64,000 bases of DNA, taken from contig CM050448.1 in assembly GCA_027563935.2 (NCBI GenBank), positions 66,721,843 to 66,785,842 of the forward strand, given 5' to 3'. Every line of letters starts with the position of its first letter. Within the stretch, counting starts at the first letter, position 1. The notes beneath the pieces are model-generated. The model saw nothing but the letters and a program-made list of their open reading frames with translations, did not search any database and had not been told where the DNA came from. Of this stretch, positions 1-13,500 are shown in pieces. The stretch is from Costus lasius. Lineage: Eukaryota; Streptophyta; Magnoliopsida; Zingiberales; Costaceae. A program made the translations under genes and the position numbers.

Positions 1-1127
1 GTGGACTTTTAGACTGAATCAAGAAAAATGGAGGGAAAAGAAAGAACAAACAATTTTCTCTCATTTCCTTGGTGGGAAAGAAAAATCAAGAGAAAATACC
101 TCTCTTTTTTCCTCATTTTGGTTCCATTAAAGTTAAATGAAAACTATCTAACAATTTTTTTCTTTTATTTTTCATTACCTGATTCTTTTTACTTCTTCTC
201 ACTTATCTTTGCCCTAGTGTTTTAGACAATTTGGTGAACTCCAATAAGCTTACACATTTAAGATTTCATGTTCAGCAGGGTTTATTAAAAAAACTAATCC
301 TCGATCTTAGTCACACGTGTGACAACAATGGATATTGGATATCTTGGATATGACAAGCAAATAAGCTCTTTTACTTCCTCGATATTATATAATGACCATA
401 GGAAAATTTGAATAAAAGAGCGGGACTTCATAGTCCTTAAAAGTACTCAAACTAACTTTCTAATGGAATGAATTCTACTGAGTCCGAGATCAGTCCAATC
501 CTGCACAAGCAAAATCAATATGTTTGGTACCACTATAGTATAGTGTTGCTACATTCAGTATATACCAATCCAAGACAAGACTGGTAGTCTAGTACATAAC
601 CGAGATTTAAAACATTACTATAGTGAGCAGCACAACTAAAGGTTATCAACCAAGAATGTTAAGGATGCATGAAGCAAAAAAATATCCTAAGAAATAAATA
701 TTTGATGCCTTGGTGGAAAACACTACATTAATAGCCTCAAAAAAGAAGAATAAAGTGCACACATCTTCAACTTCATTAAGTCAAAGTGATTCTAATCACA
801 ATAATTCTAGCAAACAGAACCAAAATGGCCAAGAGAAGTGTATCAGTTAAAGCATGAGAGTGCTTAGACATCCTAATATAATTTGAAAGAAAAGAAGAAA
901 TATATAAGGCAATTCTTTGAAGGCAAAAAGTTATTGACATTTGCAGACACAATTCTTCTTCTCCTCTGTGGCTCCGCCCTGTCCTATACAACTTTTCAAA
1001 CCGTGAAAAACTTTATTACAATGTAAAGCATTAGATTCTTAAATTCAAAATAGTATATTTATAAAAGCCAACACTCAAATAAGATTTAGATAATTAAGTA
1101 ATATACTATTAAAAATAAGGTATATAT

Positions 1128-1338
1128 TGTTACGATCATAAACTGATTGTCCCTCAAGCCATTCATCACGGGCAAGTACACAAGCCAAAAAGATAACCAA
1201 AATAGATGCAGGTCTTGCTTCCATCCGCCTCCCTTACCTAATCCAGCTTCTCCCTTCTTTCTGCTTGGGCTTGGGCCTTCCTTGGCCCACGCCTAGAATA
1301 CACCTTCCAGGTTGGATCGGGCCGGCCTGCACGTAACA
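1128..1338 (-). repeat. LTR copy 1 of the small element
   Basis: It begins TGTTACGATC and ends CACGTAACA, giving 7-bp terminal inverted repeats. It shares long blocks with 1978-2202, such as the run ending GGTTGGATCGGGCC. Confidence 0.7.
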
Positions 1339-1977
1339 GTGCTCCTTCCTTAGATGTAGTCTTGTCCCCAAGACTAAAGACAAATTCTGAAAACTATCCT
1401 CAAATCATCTATCCAATCAGCGGCTCTCACTCCCATCGTCGGTTGTGCGGGTGATTACACTTGCTCCCCTGCTCCGCGTCAAAGGTTCGTCATTCCCTTC
1501 TGGCATCTTCCCCTTCATCACTACTGTGAACCTCTCCTTTACCTCCACCATGTCCTTCATTTTGATCATCCTAAGCTGATTTTTCCCTTTGCTCGTTGAT
1601 TGCCGCCCCATCGTTTTTCCTCCCCTAGAAGGAGTTCTCCCATAGACTTCTCCAATGCTTTGAAACATGCCTTTGATCAAGTCGCTGCCATTGCCTTCAC
1701 CCACAGATGCACCTGCCTCGTGTTCGCATGAAGATGCAGCCGCCACTTGCTGACTTTGTGCACGCTCCAGCAGCATCACGCTTCACACACCCGAACTTAG
1801 CGATCATGCTCCATCATGGAACTCGTCGACTTCTCCCTTGCCGCAAGCTCCGATCGCACACAGCCACGCGCCCGTCGCTCAAGACCTCACATCCGACACC
1901 AATCGTCACATCGAGAGCTCCGATCGAGCACAGCCATAGTCACACGCCTTCTCGTGATATTCAGCAAGTTAGACCAC

Positions 1978-2202
1978 TATTACGATCGGTTTTCCGATAG
2001 GCCCTCAACCCATTTGTCACCGGCGAGTATACAAGCTAAAAAGAAAACCAAAATAGATGCGTGCCTCGCTTCTGTCTACCCCCTACCCTAATCCAAATTC
2101 TCCCCTCTTTCTATTTGTGCTTGGGCGTTACTTGGCCCACCTCCTTTCCTTGGCCCACACCTAGAGTACACTTTTCAGGTTGGATCGGGCCAGCATGTAG
2201 CA
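1978..2202 (-). repeat. LTR copy 2 of the small element
   Basis: Diverged copy of 1128-1338, with an extra CCTCCTTTCCTTGGCCCA-like stretch. It ends GTAGCA next to the right TATAT duplication. Confidence 0.65.
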
Positions 2203-2398
2203 TATATACACCCCTGTAAACTCGAACTAGAAGTTAATCCAACCTTGAGTAGTATTCCTAATATTGCAAGTAAATAGGTTGTCTGATGTGTGTAGAAGTG
2301 TTATCTATCTATGCAAAACCAAAAAGTAGTACAAACGTAGCTATCCATAATCCATGTATGTGTAATCTACGTATTCAAAGCTTAATGGTAAACAAGGT

Positions 2399-2890
2399 TT
2401 GAAAACCAAGCCCAACCAATGGTCTGGTCCTAGCTTGGGCTGGTATGTACCGGTTCACACTAGACTGAACCGACAACATACCGAGGTGAAAAAAGTTCAC
2501 ACCTCTTTGTCTTCAGATTCATACCTCTTCATCTTTGCAGTCCACCTTTGCCTCTGCCTCTCCGGTCTGCCAGACAAAAATGAGTCTAGTGAGCGATGAT
2601 GGTGAGCACCGCAAGCTTCTCTCCTTCTCTTTTTCCACTCCACCTCAACAACATAAGGAGGCAGATGAGTTTTCTTCCTTCTTCTCCTCTTCTTCCTATC
2701 CTTTCTTCTTTCTTTTCTTTCCCTCTGCTCTACTACAATGGTAGTACCAAGTTCAGGTACCAATCCCTACTCTGATCGGTATAAACCAGTTCTACTGTTC
2801 AATACAAACTAACTGTACCGCCCAATACAAACCAGTCATGTCACCCAATACAAACTAGTCGTGCCCCTAGTATACACCAGTTTGTGTATC
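2399..2890. repeat. Dispersed TGTACCGGTT-type repeat with pyrimidine-rich tract
   Basis: Contains GGTATGTACCGGTTCACAC, several ACCAGT/ACTGG motifs and a CTT/TTC tract (about 2610-2725), followed by repeated CAATACAAACCAGT-like units. Related pieces occur at 7536-7760, 9845-10030 and 14005-14290. No coding potential is seen. Confidence 0.4.
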
Positions 2891-2999
2891 CTTAGTGGTA
2901 AGAATATTATTTGTTCATGCAAGAAGAAAAGAGTTACACTAGTTATGTGCATGTGGCTATTTGTGTATTGCTTGTTAATAATAGAGGCATGTAATCGAG

Positions 3000-3475
3000 G
3001 GGAAGAAAAATAGAAGGTAAGAAAAGAAGGGAAGGAAAGAAAAATAAGAGAAAAGAGAGGTCACGTGAATTTGCTACATACATGCCAAGGGAAGAAGGGA
3101 AGGGGAGGCGGCTGTGAGACGTGGGAGATAGCGGCAGCGAGGCATAGGAAGTGGAGGTGAAGCATAGCATGGGAGATGCAGGAGGTGCCGGTGAGGCTTG
3201 GGAGGCGGTGGCGAGGCATGGGAGATGTGGGAGGCGGGACAAGGCACAGGGAGGTGCAGGAGATGCAAGAGGCCCGGAGGCAGAGACGAGGTGATGAGGG
3301 GAGGAGGGTGCAGGGACGCCGAAGAGGGAGGCAAAGAGGAGGGGGCAGGTCAAGGGAGAAGACGGGGAGGCAAGAGAAGGGAGCGGGGATGTCAGGGAAG
3401 GAGATGGGGAGGTAGGCGGCTGGACAAAGGAGGAAGGGATGATGGTGAGAGAGGGAGATGGAGGTGGGCGTAGCA
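3000..3475. repeat. Purine-rich degenerate minisatellite
   Basis: The plus strand is almost wholly G and A with recurring GGGAGATG and GGAGGTG-like units of roughly 20-30 bp. Long open frames on both strands are a by-product of the composition. Confidence 0.6.
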
Positions 3476-4389
3476 AGCGGTGGGCATGCGTCGAAATGCA
3501 AAAGTTTGCCTTTGTTTTTTCTGCCCGAATTGGGAGGAAACAAAAAAAAAGGAAAACTTTAGTTTTTTCCTTTCCTTCGTCCTCTTTCCTTCCAAAGAAT
3601 TATTTTCTTTCTTTGTCTCCCTTTTCCTTCCAAAGAAACACACTAAAAATGCTAGTTGCCTATGCACAAAAGTAATTATTGGGCACATAAATAATTAAGT
3701 TCAGTTGTTCATGCATTATTAAATCCCACCTCATACAGGACTTTCATTATCTTAAAGTCAAAATCAAGTAAATGATTGACATGAACAAGAAATGAATAGG
3801 ATGGATTTATATAAAATTTCCAATTATTCAAGCAAAGCAAGGTGAGTTGAACCTTTCAATTCTTAATAATGTTATCTAGACCATAGAGGATTATTCTTGG
3901 CCAAATTACACTCTAATGAAAAGACAATTTGATTTCCAATTTGTCACCAAATAGAAGCCTAACTACATTGCAAAAAGAAAATCTAAGAGAAGCGTATGTG
4001 ATTAAAATAAAATAATGCATAAGATAGAGAAAATCATCAACAACACTAAGAGTCGAGAAACACAGCCGCATGCACAATGTGCTTGCAGGACATACTAGAG
4101 TTGTGAATGTCCCCTTAAACACATGCTTGTTATGATTTCCCATATGCACTTAACCAACTCTAGTAGGCCAAATGATTGAACTTAGAAGTAAAACTCTTAC
4201 ATTATTTGTTTAACAAAGTATGAAAAGTATACTAAAGCTCATAACAAAATTTGCTAGTGTATGTTTTTGCAAAATGCAAATTCACGAGATATATGACTAA
4301 AAATCGTAACCTCAATTGAATTCCTAAAGAATTACACCAATGGGAGCATTAAGATGCCTAAACTTGTTTCTATAGATTTCAGCATTTAC

Positions 4390-4571
4390 CTTCTGCATGT
4401 CATTTTTTGTTAATGGATCACCAATCATTACTGACATTCGGCAAGCCCGTGAAGCCAACATATCACGGACTTTTGATGGGCAAATAGAATCTGAAGTATC
4501 CATTTTGTAAGTACCGAGTACTTCATTCTCTCCTTGACTATCAGCAAGAATAGAAATTAGCTCCTTGACAT
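4390..4571 (-). CDS. PMS1: PMS1 exon 10 (SICPSKVR and ACR motifs)
   Basis: Residues about 784-844. The exon contains [14 protein letters not shown] and [12 protein letters not shown], the conserved ACR block that contributes to the metal site. It ends NDMQK at an AAG|GTAAAT donor. The following exon, with the CPHGRP motif, should lie at lower coordinates but was not found in 1-4389. Confidence 0.93.
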
Positions 4572-7500
4572 CTGAGAACAAAACGGGGGAAAAAGACAGT
4601 ATATGATTATAATATAAGAAACTATGCTGGGAATAACTTGATGAAAATTGAGATACATATGCAATTGTAAATGAATGTGCACCTTCAGCTCCAAAAATCG
4701 TGTTTTTACTAAATGGCACAGCTTTCAGAAGGAAACGATGACCAGGTGGGGCATGCATGTCCTCTATCAAGGAAAAACCATTCTTTCTGACACAAAAACA
4801 ACGTAAACGTTAGTGTAAAAAATTTTCAAAGAACGAAGGCATTGTGTGTGATAAAAGAGTGTAAAAGCATATAAATTCTTATTTTAAAATTTCAAGACCG
4901 CTAATAGATTCAACTAGATTGACAAATATAACGGTGTCCAATTGGGTCAATCTGACCCAAACTGACCGGTTCATGTCAACCAATTTTTTTTAACAACTTT
5001 TGAACCCAAAACTGAAATAATTTTCTAAACCAAACTGAAAATTTCTAGTTCCTTTCAGATTGGATTAAACCAAATTAATTTTTTAAATATTACATAAATA
5101 TTTTTTTTAAAAAAAGAATTATTTAAATTTTAGTTTAATCTATTCAACTCAAAATTTTGGTATTAAACTGAAAACCAAACCAAAATTTTTTAAAATTTTC
5201 CCTCAGAACCAAAATGATTTGGTTCGTGTTGGTCCTCAGGTTGACCTAAACATTGACAAATATAGAAAATAGTGGATCCCACGTTTCAAATCAATTCAAA
5301 TGGGTAAAAGATACGAAGAAAGAAAAAATTGAATGTTGAATATGAGGATAACACTATGGCAATTAAATTGTCAAAAGATCGTAACATCCAGAAAAGACAC
5401 CTAACTATGTCATCTTTAGGATTTGATCCCACGTTTCAAATCAATTCAAATGGGTAAAAGATACGAAGAAAGAAAAAATTGAATGTTGAATATGAGGATA
5501 ACACTATGGCAATTAAATTGTCAAAAGATCGTAACATCCAGAAAAGACACCTAACTATGTCATCTTTAGGATTTTTCTCAAGTACAATCCATAACAAGCA
5601 GGATACCAAAAGTCACAAGGTTATTAGCGTACGAGCAATTGCTAATTACTTGTCTAAAATAGTAATGTATAGGTTCTATGCTATTAAATTAAATCTGCCA
5701 AGAATTCTTAGTCCTCGGAATGGGCCTAATTACATCATTTGGATTTTTGACAATACCTAATATCCCAAGGTAGTACATGAGAATTAATTAATAATTACTA
5801 AGTCAGTGCCCACATGTCAAACAATAGTACGTAAAAGTTTCAATGTTTTGTACCTGATTATTTGCATGTTTGTGGAAACTATAACTTCCTCTTCCGGTGA
5901 TAATTCCAACTTCATTGGCCTGGATGTGTAAAAATGGCATTATAGAAAAGTACTTGATAGTCAAAAAACCAGTTGCTGCGGCCAAAGAAAGTAGAGACAG
6001 CAACACTCATGACTCTCAGAGAACCAAGGCATTAAAATGTTCTTCATGCTGACAAAACTTAAAATGAAATGACGTAACCCAGATAATGTTTGGATATGTC
6101 AGGAAACTTTGGTCTCAATGAGAAGCGAGAATGCTGTTTAATAGTTTCACAATGGCTAGCACCCTAAATACTCTGTATGTATTGTCTATTACACTTCAAG
6201 AGGGAATATTTGCTGCTTTATATTTATGTTGCTCCTGTCCACAAATTTGTTATTTTTTCAAGCAAGAGGAATGAAATAAAGGCAGCCAAGAAAATCGTGT
6301 TGAATGAACATAATCTCAAGGTAGACCAACAAAAATGTAATTAAATCTATTTGATCAATTTCATTAAGCGAATGTGGGGAACATAGATTCTAAAAAGCCT
6401 GTTCAAGTGAAGATCAGAAATAATGCATACGAGACAAAAAAAAAAGAAAAAGTTGCTATAGTACTCTCCAAGGTTCAGCATGCATGATAATTTATGTCCA
6501 TTCAAAAAATGAGAGAAAATGGTCCTCTTTCCCTAGGTCCATATGTAAAAAGCATATCCATGTCAACTAGTGAATACAGCATTTGACTGACTTCAATAAC
6601 AAAGAAAGTGTACACCTAAATCTGTTGAATGTATTTGTCAGAATTGATGCCCTTAAGTGAAATTTCCACATTTAGAAAGGTTTTAAAATATGATTTTTAT
6701 ACTGGTATACTAGTCTAGTGTTCAACTGATACATTGTACATACCCACACGCCAATCATACTTAACTTGTTACAAGGCGACATACCGAGCATAATTACACA
6801 GTAGTGGTTTCTTATTAACAACTAACACACCAACAGAAGTAAGCATATATGTTCTTTACTTAAGTAGAGGTTGCAAGTTCAAAATGGTTGATCGTGAGAG
6901 CCGCTCAAAATTATATTTTTCATCTGCAGCATGCTGCATGTAAAAAAAAAGGTGGAGTGTCAGCGAACAGCCTATTTGACAGGCACTTTATAGAATTAAA
7001 TTAAAGATGTTGAAGTCAAAGTAAAGAAACCCTCTAAACAGGGATTTCAAATTAAAAGCATGAAGGTACGGAAATTATAATTGGAACCTTTACTGCCTGA
7101 AGGTATATGAAAGAGAAGCAAACCTGATCTATAATGAATAAGTCTTGATCCATCTTTCCAATTATAAAACCAAGATTGAACTGCCCAATGACCTAAACCG
7201 AAAAAATATCACAAATGGATAAGGTATCAGGATTAATATTTTCAGTACCGCTCTCATATTCAAAAGTGGAAAAACTAAGTTTCTCAACTAGCAAAAGGAT
7301 GACCAACACATGCATGACGGGTAAAGAAAGGATTTGATGAAATTAAATGTGTAACCAAATACTCTAAGAACAATGGGATTCCAATTTCCAAATCATTTAC
7401 AACATGTGGTTTAGTTCAGGGTACAATGCAATTATGACTAACCTTCACAAGTTTAAAATTTCATAACCAGTATGTTAGTTGTATATTGATTCTCTACTCT

Positions 7501-10500
7501 AATATTTTGCTCATATTTATAAATATTCAGAACAAGGTTTTGAAAGCCGATCTGACCGATTCTAGATTTGTATTGGTCCAAACAAATACCGGTGGCGAAA
7601 CCGGCAACGGAAGAAGAACCGACGACAGAGTAGCAGAATCAGAACTGGAACCACGCAGGAAGAGGGAGAAGAAGAAGAAGGAGAGGAAGAAGGAAAAGGA
7701 GAAGGAGAGGGAGCTCGAAGGAGAAGGAGAGGGAGCTCGAACGCTAGCGGTCGATCCTTGATTCAGATTGTATTGGCTATATACTAAGCATAATGATATA
7801 TGTTGGCTTGTGTATCACTAAATTATTATAAATGTCACAAACCGTCTGGTATTGAAAATTATGGGTTAATATCTTTGTAAGAACACTAAGAAACTCAATA
7901 AGAATTGCAATGTTGTATACTTATTTTCCAGCGATATAAATCAAATATAACTTGTTTAATCATGTTTGGCTCACTCAATTATAATGCAGCAGGATAATCA
8001 TTACCTCAAATGCATCACCAGATGTAGAACATTTTCCTATGAGTCATTATCAACTGGTATTTATTTTACTTAGGCTACAAAGAACTGTCCCTTCAAGCCT
8101 ACACCAACATGTGTTTTGTTCGAATTTGAGAAAAATAATTACCGAGTTAACCCTCTCTTGCTTTTGTATTTAAATCTTATATTTCTCTCATTATTCATTA
8201 ATGATTAAACCTAGTTTTATTCTTCTCCACTGTTACTTCAATTTGAGTCCAACTACCATATCATCTTCTCCTTCCCAATGCCACCATTGCAAGCATATAA
8301 TCAACGCTCACGAGTTGAAGCACTATAGTCTAAAGGTTCACTACCTAACTCCAATGACTTACTCATTGCATTGTGCAAAGGTAAACACAACACAGTCATA
8401 TATCTTATTTCTAATTTTATTTTCAATCACCGTATATCACTTGCAATTTTTTACTGCTCTCTCCTTTTTCAATATTTTTTGAATTATATCAAGGCTATAC
8501 AAATACTAGAATGGAAAACACCATCGAATGATGAGATGAATGCACTTCAATCAAGACAAACTTTGACATTAGACTCTTACACTAGGAGCACTTTTTGTTT
8601 CTTGCTATTAGGTATTATACTATAAAATACAATTCTGATAAAACTATTGATAGGTACAAAGCCCGCTTAGTTGCAAGTGGGTTTACCATGTTACATTTTG
8701 CTCAATTAAACTCAGTTCGTGTTGTATTCTCCATTGGAATAAATTTTTAAGTTACATCAAATGGATAAAAAGAATGCATTTCTTTTATCATGATTTATTG
8801 AGTTTTTATAGAGCAATCTATGGGATATGCTAGGAGAGTTGGAATGCAAACTCAATAAATCAATTTGTAGACTTTAAACAAGCAAAACAAATTCTTCAAT
8901 CTTCATTCATCATAGGGTTGCGACGATATACTATGTAGATGGTACAACTAAAACAAAAAAAAATCTCAAAAGCTTAATTTAATATCAAAGATTTTGGAAA
9001 ACTAAAGAACTTTTTGGACATTAAAATTGTATATAAATATGACATCATTTCACTATCCCAATCAAAATAAATTTAACTTCATTGAAAAAAACAAGGATGG
9101 AAGATTGTAAACTTGTTGATACACCAATAATTCCAAATAAGAAACATGACATCAATGACATCAACGTGGATTTTTCTTATGGGGATGAAACAAGGTAAAC
9201 TATCTCACAATCACAATGTCGTCTATATCCTATATTGTGGGTGTAATAAGCTAATTCATGCAAAAACCCTGACAATATCACGTGGATGCAGCTGTAAAAG
9301 TACTATACACATCAAAGAAGCTCCACACAAAGGTCTTTAATACAAAAATAATGGACATATTGAAATTAAAGCTTATATTTGTGCACCTATATGGGTGGAA
9401 ATTTAATGACTTGAGGCATAAGAAACAAATTATTATAACCCGATTTAGTTGTGAGACGGAATATAAAGCAATAACATAGACTAAGGTTTGTAAAGCCGGT
9501 CCAAACTGGCATATTATGACCCGCTTAGTTAGGAAACTAACTCATTAACTTGATGAGCCGAAATGATATGATCCAATTTATTAAAATGCTTAAGCCCAAG
9601 TTGATAGTAGTAAGCTCACTAAGTCTTATATACTACGTTATCATTTCTACCAATTCCCAGGACTAAACCTAGCTCTAATACTATTTTTAATGACAAACTG
9701 ACTCATTAACTTGATGAGCCAAAATGACACTATTGTCCAATCTATTAAAATATTTAAACCCTAAGCTCACCAAGCCTTATATATTATATTATCATTTCTA
9801 CCACTTCTCCTATGGGACTAAACTTAGGTATTAAGACGTACTAGTCCATGCTCGGACCAATATGTACCGGCCTATATCGAATGAAAATTGGTAGAACCAG
9901 GCACCGCCCACTTGCTTCCACCCAAGTTTCTCCTCCTCCTTCCTCTCCTTATTCGCCTCCTCCTCCTTATTCTTTTTCTCCTCCTTCCTCTTCTACTACT
10001 TCCCCTTTGTTCCACCTACATCTGAGTACCAGTCTCTACAGCCAACAAATCAAAAAACTAGTCAGTAAAATGATGTGGCTGACAGAATTTTTTCTGTAAA
10101 CATATTTTATGACAATCAATCTACTGTATTTATTGCAAGTAAACCAGTATTTCATAAAAGAATAAACTATAGTATGTGGATTGTCACTTTATTAAGGAAG
10201 TGATCATAAATAAGTTAATTTGTTCATCTTATACAAAATTTAAAGATTAGCTAATATGTTTAGGTCAGACAAAGATTAAGTGTTTTATATAACAAGTTGG
10301 ATTTAGTTGATATTTTTACTCCAAGGGGAGTATTAGAATTTAAGAAAAGTAAGTGTTACCCTCTCTTACTTTTGTACTAAAGTTAGGGAGAAATTTTTCA
10401 ATATAAAAAATGATTGATTCTTCTATTCCCTTGGGCAACATAATTCAGCAAGTACAACCAACATTATTTGTTCTAATTCTCATAAATTTTACAAACTAAT

Positions 10501-13500
10501 CACCAAGATTAGCCCAAGAGATAAGAAAAGTGCATGAAAACTTAAATGGGCATAGAAATGACATGATCCCAGGTCCTTGTGGATATACAAGACAAGTGAT
10601 CCATCTTGTGTTTGAATTCAAAATTGTCAGTATTGGAATACTACCTGAAATGATAGAGGTTTTATAAGATTAGAACATAGGATTATAGCATAAGATCCTA
10701 CCAAATCACCTAAAATATATTTTTTTAAAAATTATATTCATCTAATTAGACATAAGAGAAAGATAAATCTTCTAATAAGTAAAACATAATAAAAAACTTT
10801 AATATATATCTATCAAGTATCATGCATTAAGGTTAAATTATATATATCCAATATGTTATTCTATTATTCAGATGTATCAATTGTAATGTATAAAAGTTTT
10901 AAATTAAATATTTGTGAGGTGATAATAATGGAGATGAGTTAATAGAAAATTAATACACCTTTATATAATAAAACTAGAAACGATAAAAAGTGTATAGTGA
11001 AATGAAGACAACAAAAGGCATAATAAATGATGAAGGTAAAGGTATACATGATTTGATAATAAAAATGACAAAAATAACAATGAAGACACTAAATAAAGGT
11101 GACAAAGATTACAAAGTTGATTCTGATAAATAGTCAAAGTTGACAAATATAACTATGGTTAACAAGTTTAAATTGATGAATATTCGTCAAAGAAACAGTA
11201 GATAATGACAATTTAAGATAAGAAATTATATTCCATATCAATTTAGAACTTTTGGCATAATAGATTATTGATTTTTGATATAATAGTAATCAAATCTGAA
11301 TTAATTCTACCTATTAACTTAGAATCGATGGGATTGTAAGATCATACCACATTTTAAATCCTACACTCATTCAGAAATGGTTTGTCTAATTTGGATTGTA
11401 GAATCGGAAGCTCCTAAAATCTAAAACACATTTTTGACAACCTTGGTTGAATTCATTTACCTTTAATTTGATAATTGCTAATACTAAAAAAGGCATCTCA
11501 GTTATTCAATCACTAGAACAATAAAAGATTTTTCTTGTATTCATTTGCCTTATATGTCTAGTGTCTCAAAAGCTACTACTATCAATCTCTCTGACTTTTT
11601 ACAAGTGCCAATTCCAACAACCTTATCGGTCCATCCCTCACCTCATCATCAACCTTGCCATATTGCAATCACATAGATTCTACTTGACTTTGTTGCTTTG
11701 CTACACAAGATGCTGAAGTTGTTAGCTTCCTAATTGTTGGAAACAAAAAAGCAATAGCAAGTACTTTGTTATTGCAATAATACATATGCTCATCAACGAA
11801 GTATATTTCAATAGGTGGTATTATGATAGTGTTAGTACATTCTTTGAATTTTGCCGTTATATATATATATACATTTAATTGGTAGGATCTTTCAATCCTA
11901 TGAAACTTTCATTATTCTTGACAGGAACTTTAAATATTATAATAAATTAAAAAATATTAATGTTTTATTAACAAAAATGGATTATTCCATTTTATTAATA
12001 AAATATTAATATCTAACTTATTAATTTTACTAATACCTTACTAATTTTAATAAAACCTTTCCTTCCCTTTTTTATTTAAAATGAAAATTCAATTGGGAGA
12101 GATGGCTGAGTGGACTAAGGCATCAGATTGCTAATCTTGTATGAGTTATTCGTACAGAGGATTTGAATCCCTCTCTAACCTTAACCTTTCGCTCACTCAA
12201 TCCATGCAACATGTAGTTAACATCGAAGTAATTGGAAGATTCTAGCAAGCCTGACAAAATAATAAATGTTGGAAGTTCATCGTGATAACGTACTTCCAAA
12301 TTTTTCAACGGTATTAGAAAATGAAAATGAACATCAACTGCAACCTGCATTTGTGCAAAATATTCTTTTCTGAATAGTCTGTCCAACTCTGTAGTGGCTG
12401 CAGCCATAGAGTGCACTTTTTCATCGTTGTCTTTTGATTGCAAATTATCAACACTTGCAGCATTGTAATGCCTGAGCCAGGACAAGCCAAACACGAAAAT
12501 TACCTAGTTAGCATGTTATTAAGTGATGAAACTGCAATGAAGTGATTGGTAGTTAGTTCACCACCTAGTCATCCTTTCTCCACCATGTGACAGTTTGCTT
12601 GAACCAAACTTTGTGAACTTCAATTTTTCCTTTCTTCTAAGATCAGCCATGCTAAATTGCATAACAGCAGAGTAAGTGCTTGACCTAGAACAAGGTTTTA
12701 GGCTTTCATATTTTTCCCCACATGGTTCAGAGGATGGATTTAGACTTGAATGTTTTTCTTCATTTACTTGTACATCCTTGTAAGAAGTTGTAGTTACATC
12801 AGTACGGGCTACATGCTCACCCCAAGCACCTGAATCTTGCTGCAATTTCATAGTATGATAAATAGCATCATTAAAATAGATGAGATGGTAAGAACATATA
12901 ATGCAAATAAAATACTTTTGTATTAAAAGCAAATAGACCATTAAGAATGAAAAAAAGGGATAGGAAAACAATGGGTTAGCTAAGACTCTTGTGATGGGCC
13001 ACCAATGGATCAGATTTCACTCAATGTAATCTTGCAATCTGGCTTCAGTAAGATACAGATCAAGTGTTGTCATTGGATGAAAGTGATCCTTCTAATAACA
13101 TGGTTCGTTAATGATTAAGATATAATTGTGCCCAATTTGATCTTGATATGATACAACCAGATATATAACGACATATAAATTAAACATAGTGTGAGCAAGG
13201 TAAACATAACATTTCATAAAAAAAAGGTAAATATAACATGTGTACTCGAGGTAAAGAACTGTAGCTGCAGTCTTCCCAATTAATAGTTCCTATCTCACAT
13301 GCTAGAGCATGTCAAGATTTGCAGCAAACTCCAGGAATCAAGAAAACGTAACCCAACAAAAAATTTGGGGTTTTCAGGTTGGATCGGGCTTCAAGTTTTC
13401 AGTTACTCAAATTTTGAGTTCAGTTTGGATTCCAGGTTTTGGGTTGGAAAACCAAAAATTCAAATCCGATCTACATTAAAACCAAAATCTTTTTTTAAAA

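Larger units (their letters stand above)
1128..2202 (-). mobile_element. Small non-autonomous LTR retrotransposon (TRIM-like or internally deleted Gypsy)
   Basis: Two direct repeats of about 211 and 225 bp bound a 640-bp core. The left repeat begins TGTTACG and ends CGTAACA. The element is flanked by the direct duplication TATAT at 1123-1127 and 2203-2207. On the minus strand a purine run AAGGAAGGAG sits next to the 1128-1338 repeat, as a polypurine tract would, which suggests minus orientation. The preceding minus-strand frame reads LGDKTTSKEG, reminiscent of the tail of plant Gypsy pol; that is an inference. A 120-codon minus frame (1417-1779) fills much of the core, with no recognised domain. 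The repeats have clearly diverged, so the insertion is old. Confidence 0.7.
1..4389 (-). other. PMS1 intron 10, partial (or 3' flank); no coding exon seen
   Basis: I searched both strands by eye for the WNCPHGRP segment expected in the last PMS1 exon and did not find it, so intron 10 probably exceeds 4.3 kb. The stretch holds AT-rich DNA at 1-1127, a small LTR element at 1128-2202, a TGTACCGGTT-type repeat with a CTT-rich tail near 2399-2890, a purine-rich degenerate minisatellite near 3000-3475, and featureless AT-rich sequence at 3500-4389. Open frames here are low-complexity shadows. Confidence 0.6.
7193..12344 (-). other. PMS1 intron 5, enlarged by repeats
   Basis: This 5152-bp intron holds a GA-rich repeat (7536-7760), a Copia pol fossil (about 8430-9478), a CTCCTT-rich tract (about 9920-10010), long AT-rich stretches (10030-12060) and a plastid-type tRNA-Ser fossil (12096-12180). 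Retroelement insertion is the likely reason for its size. Confidence 0.7.

Noticed and set aside
1417..2091. Overlapping open frames on both strands in the small LTR element
   Set aside because: No recognisable domain, and they lie in a diverged non-autonomous element. Described under the element, not called as genes.
3061..3543. Long minus-strand proline/serine-rich frames
   Set aside because: Composition artefact of a purine-rich minisatellite; several frames are open at once.
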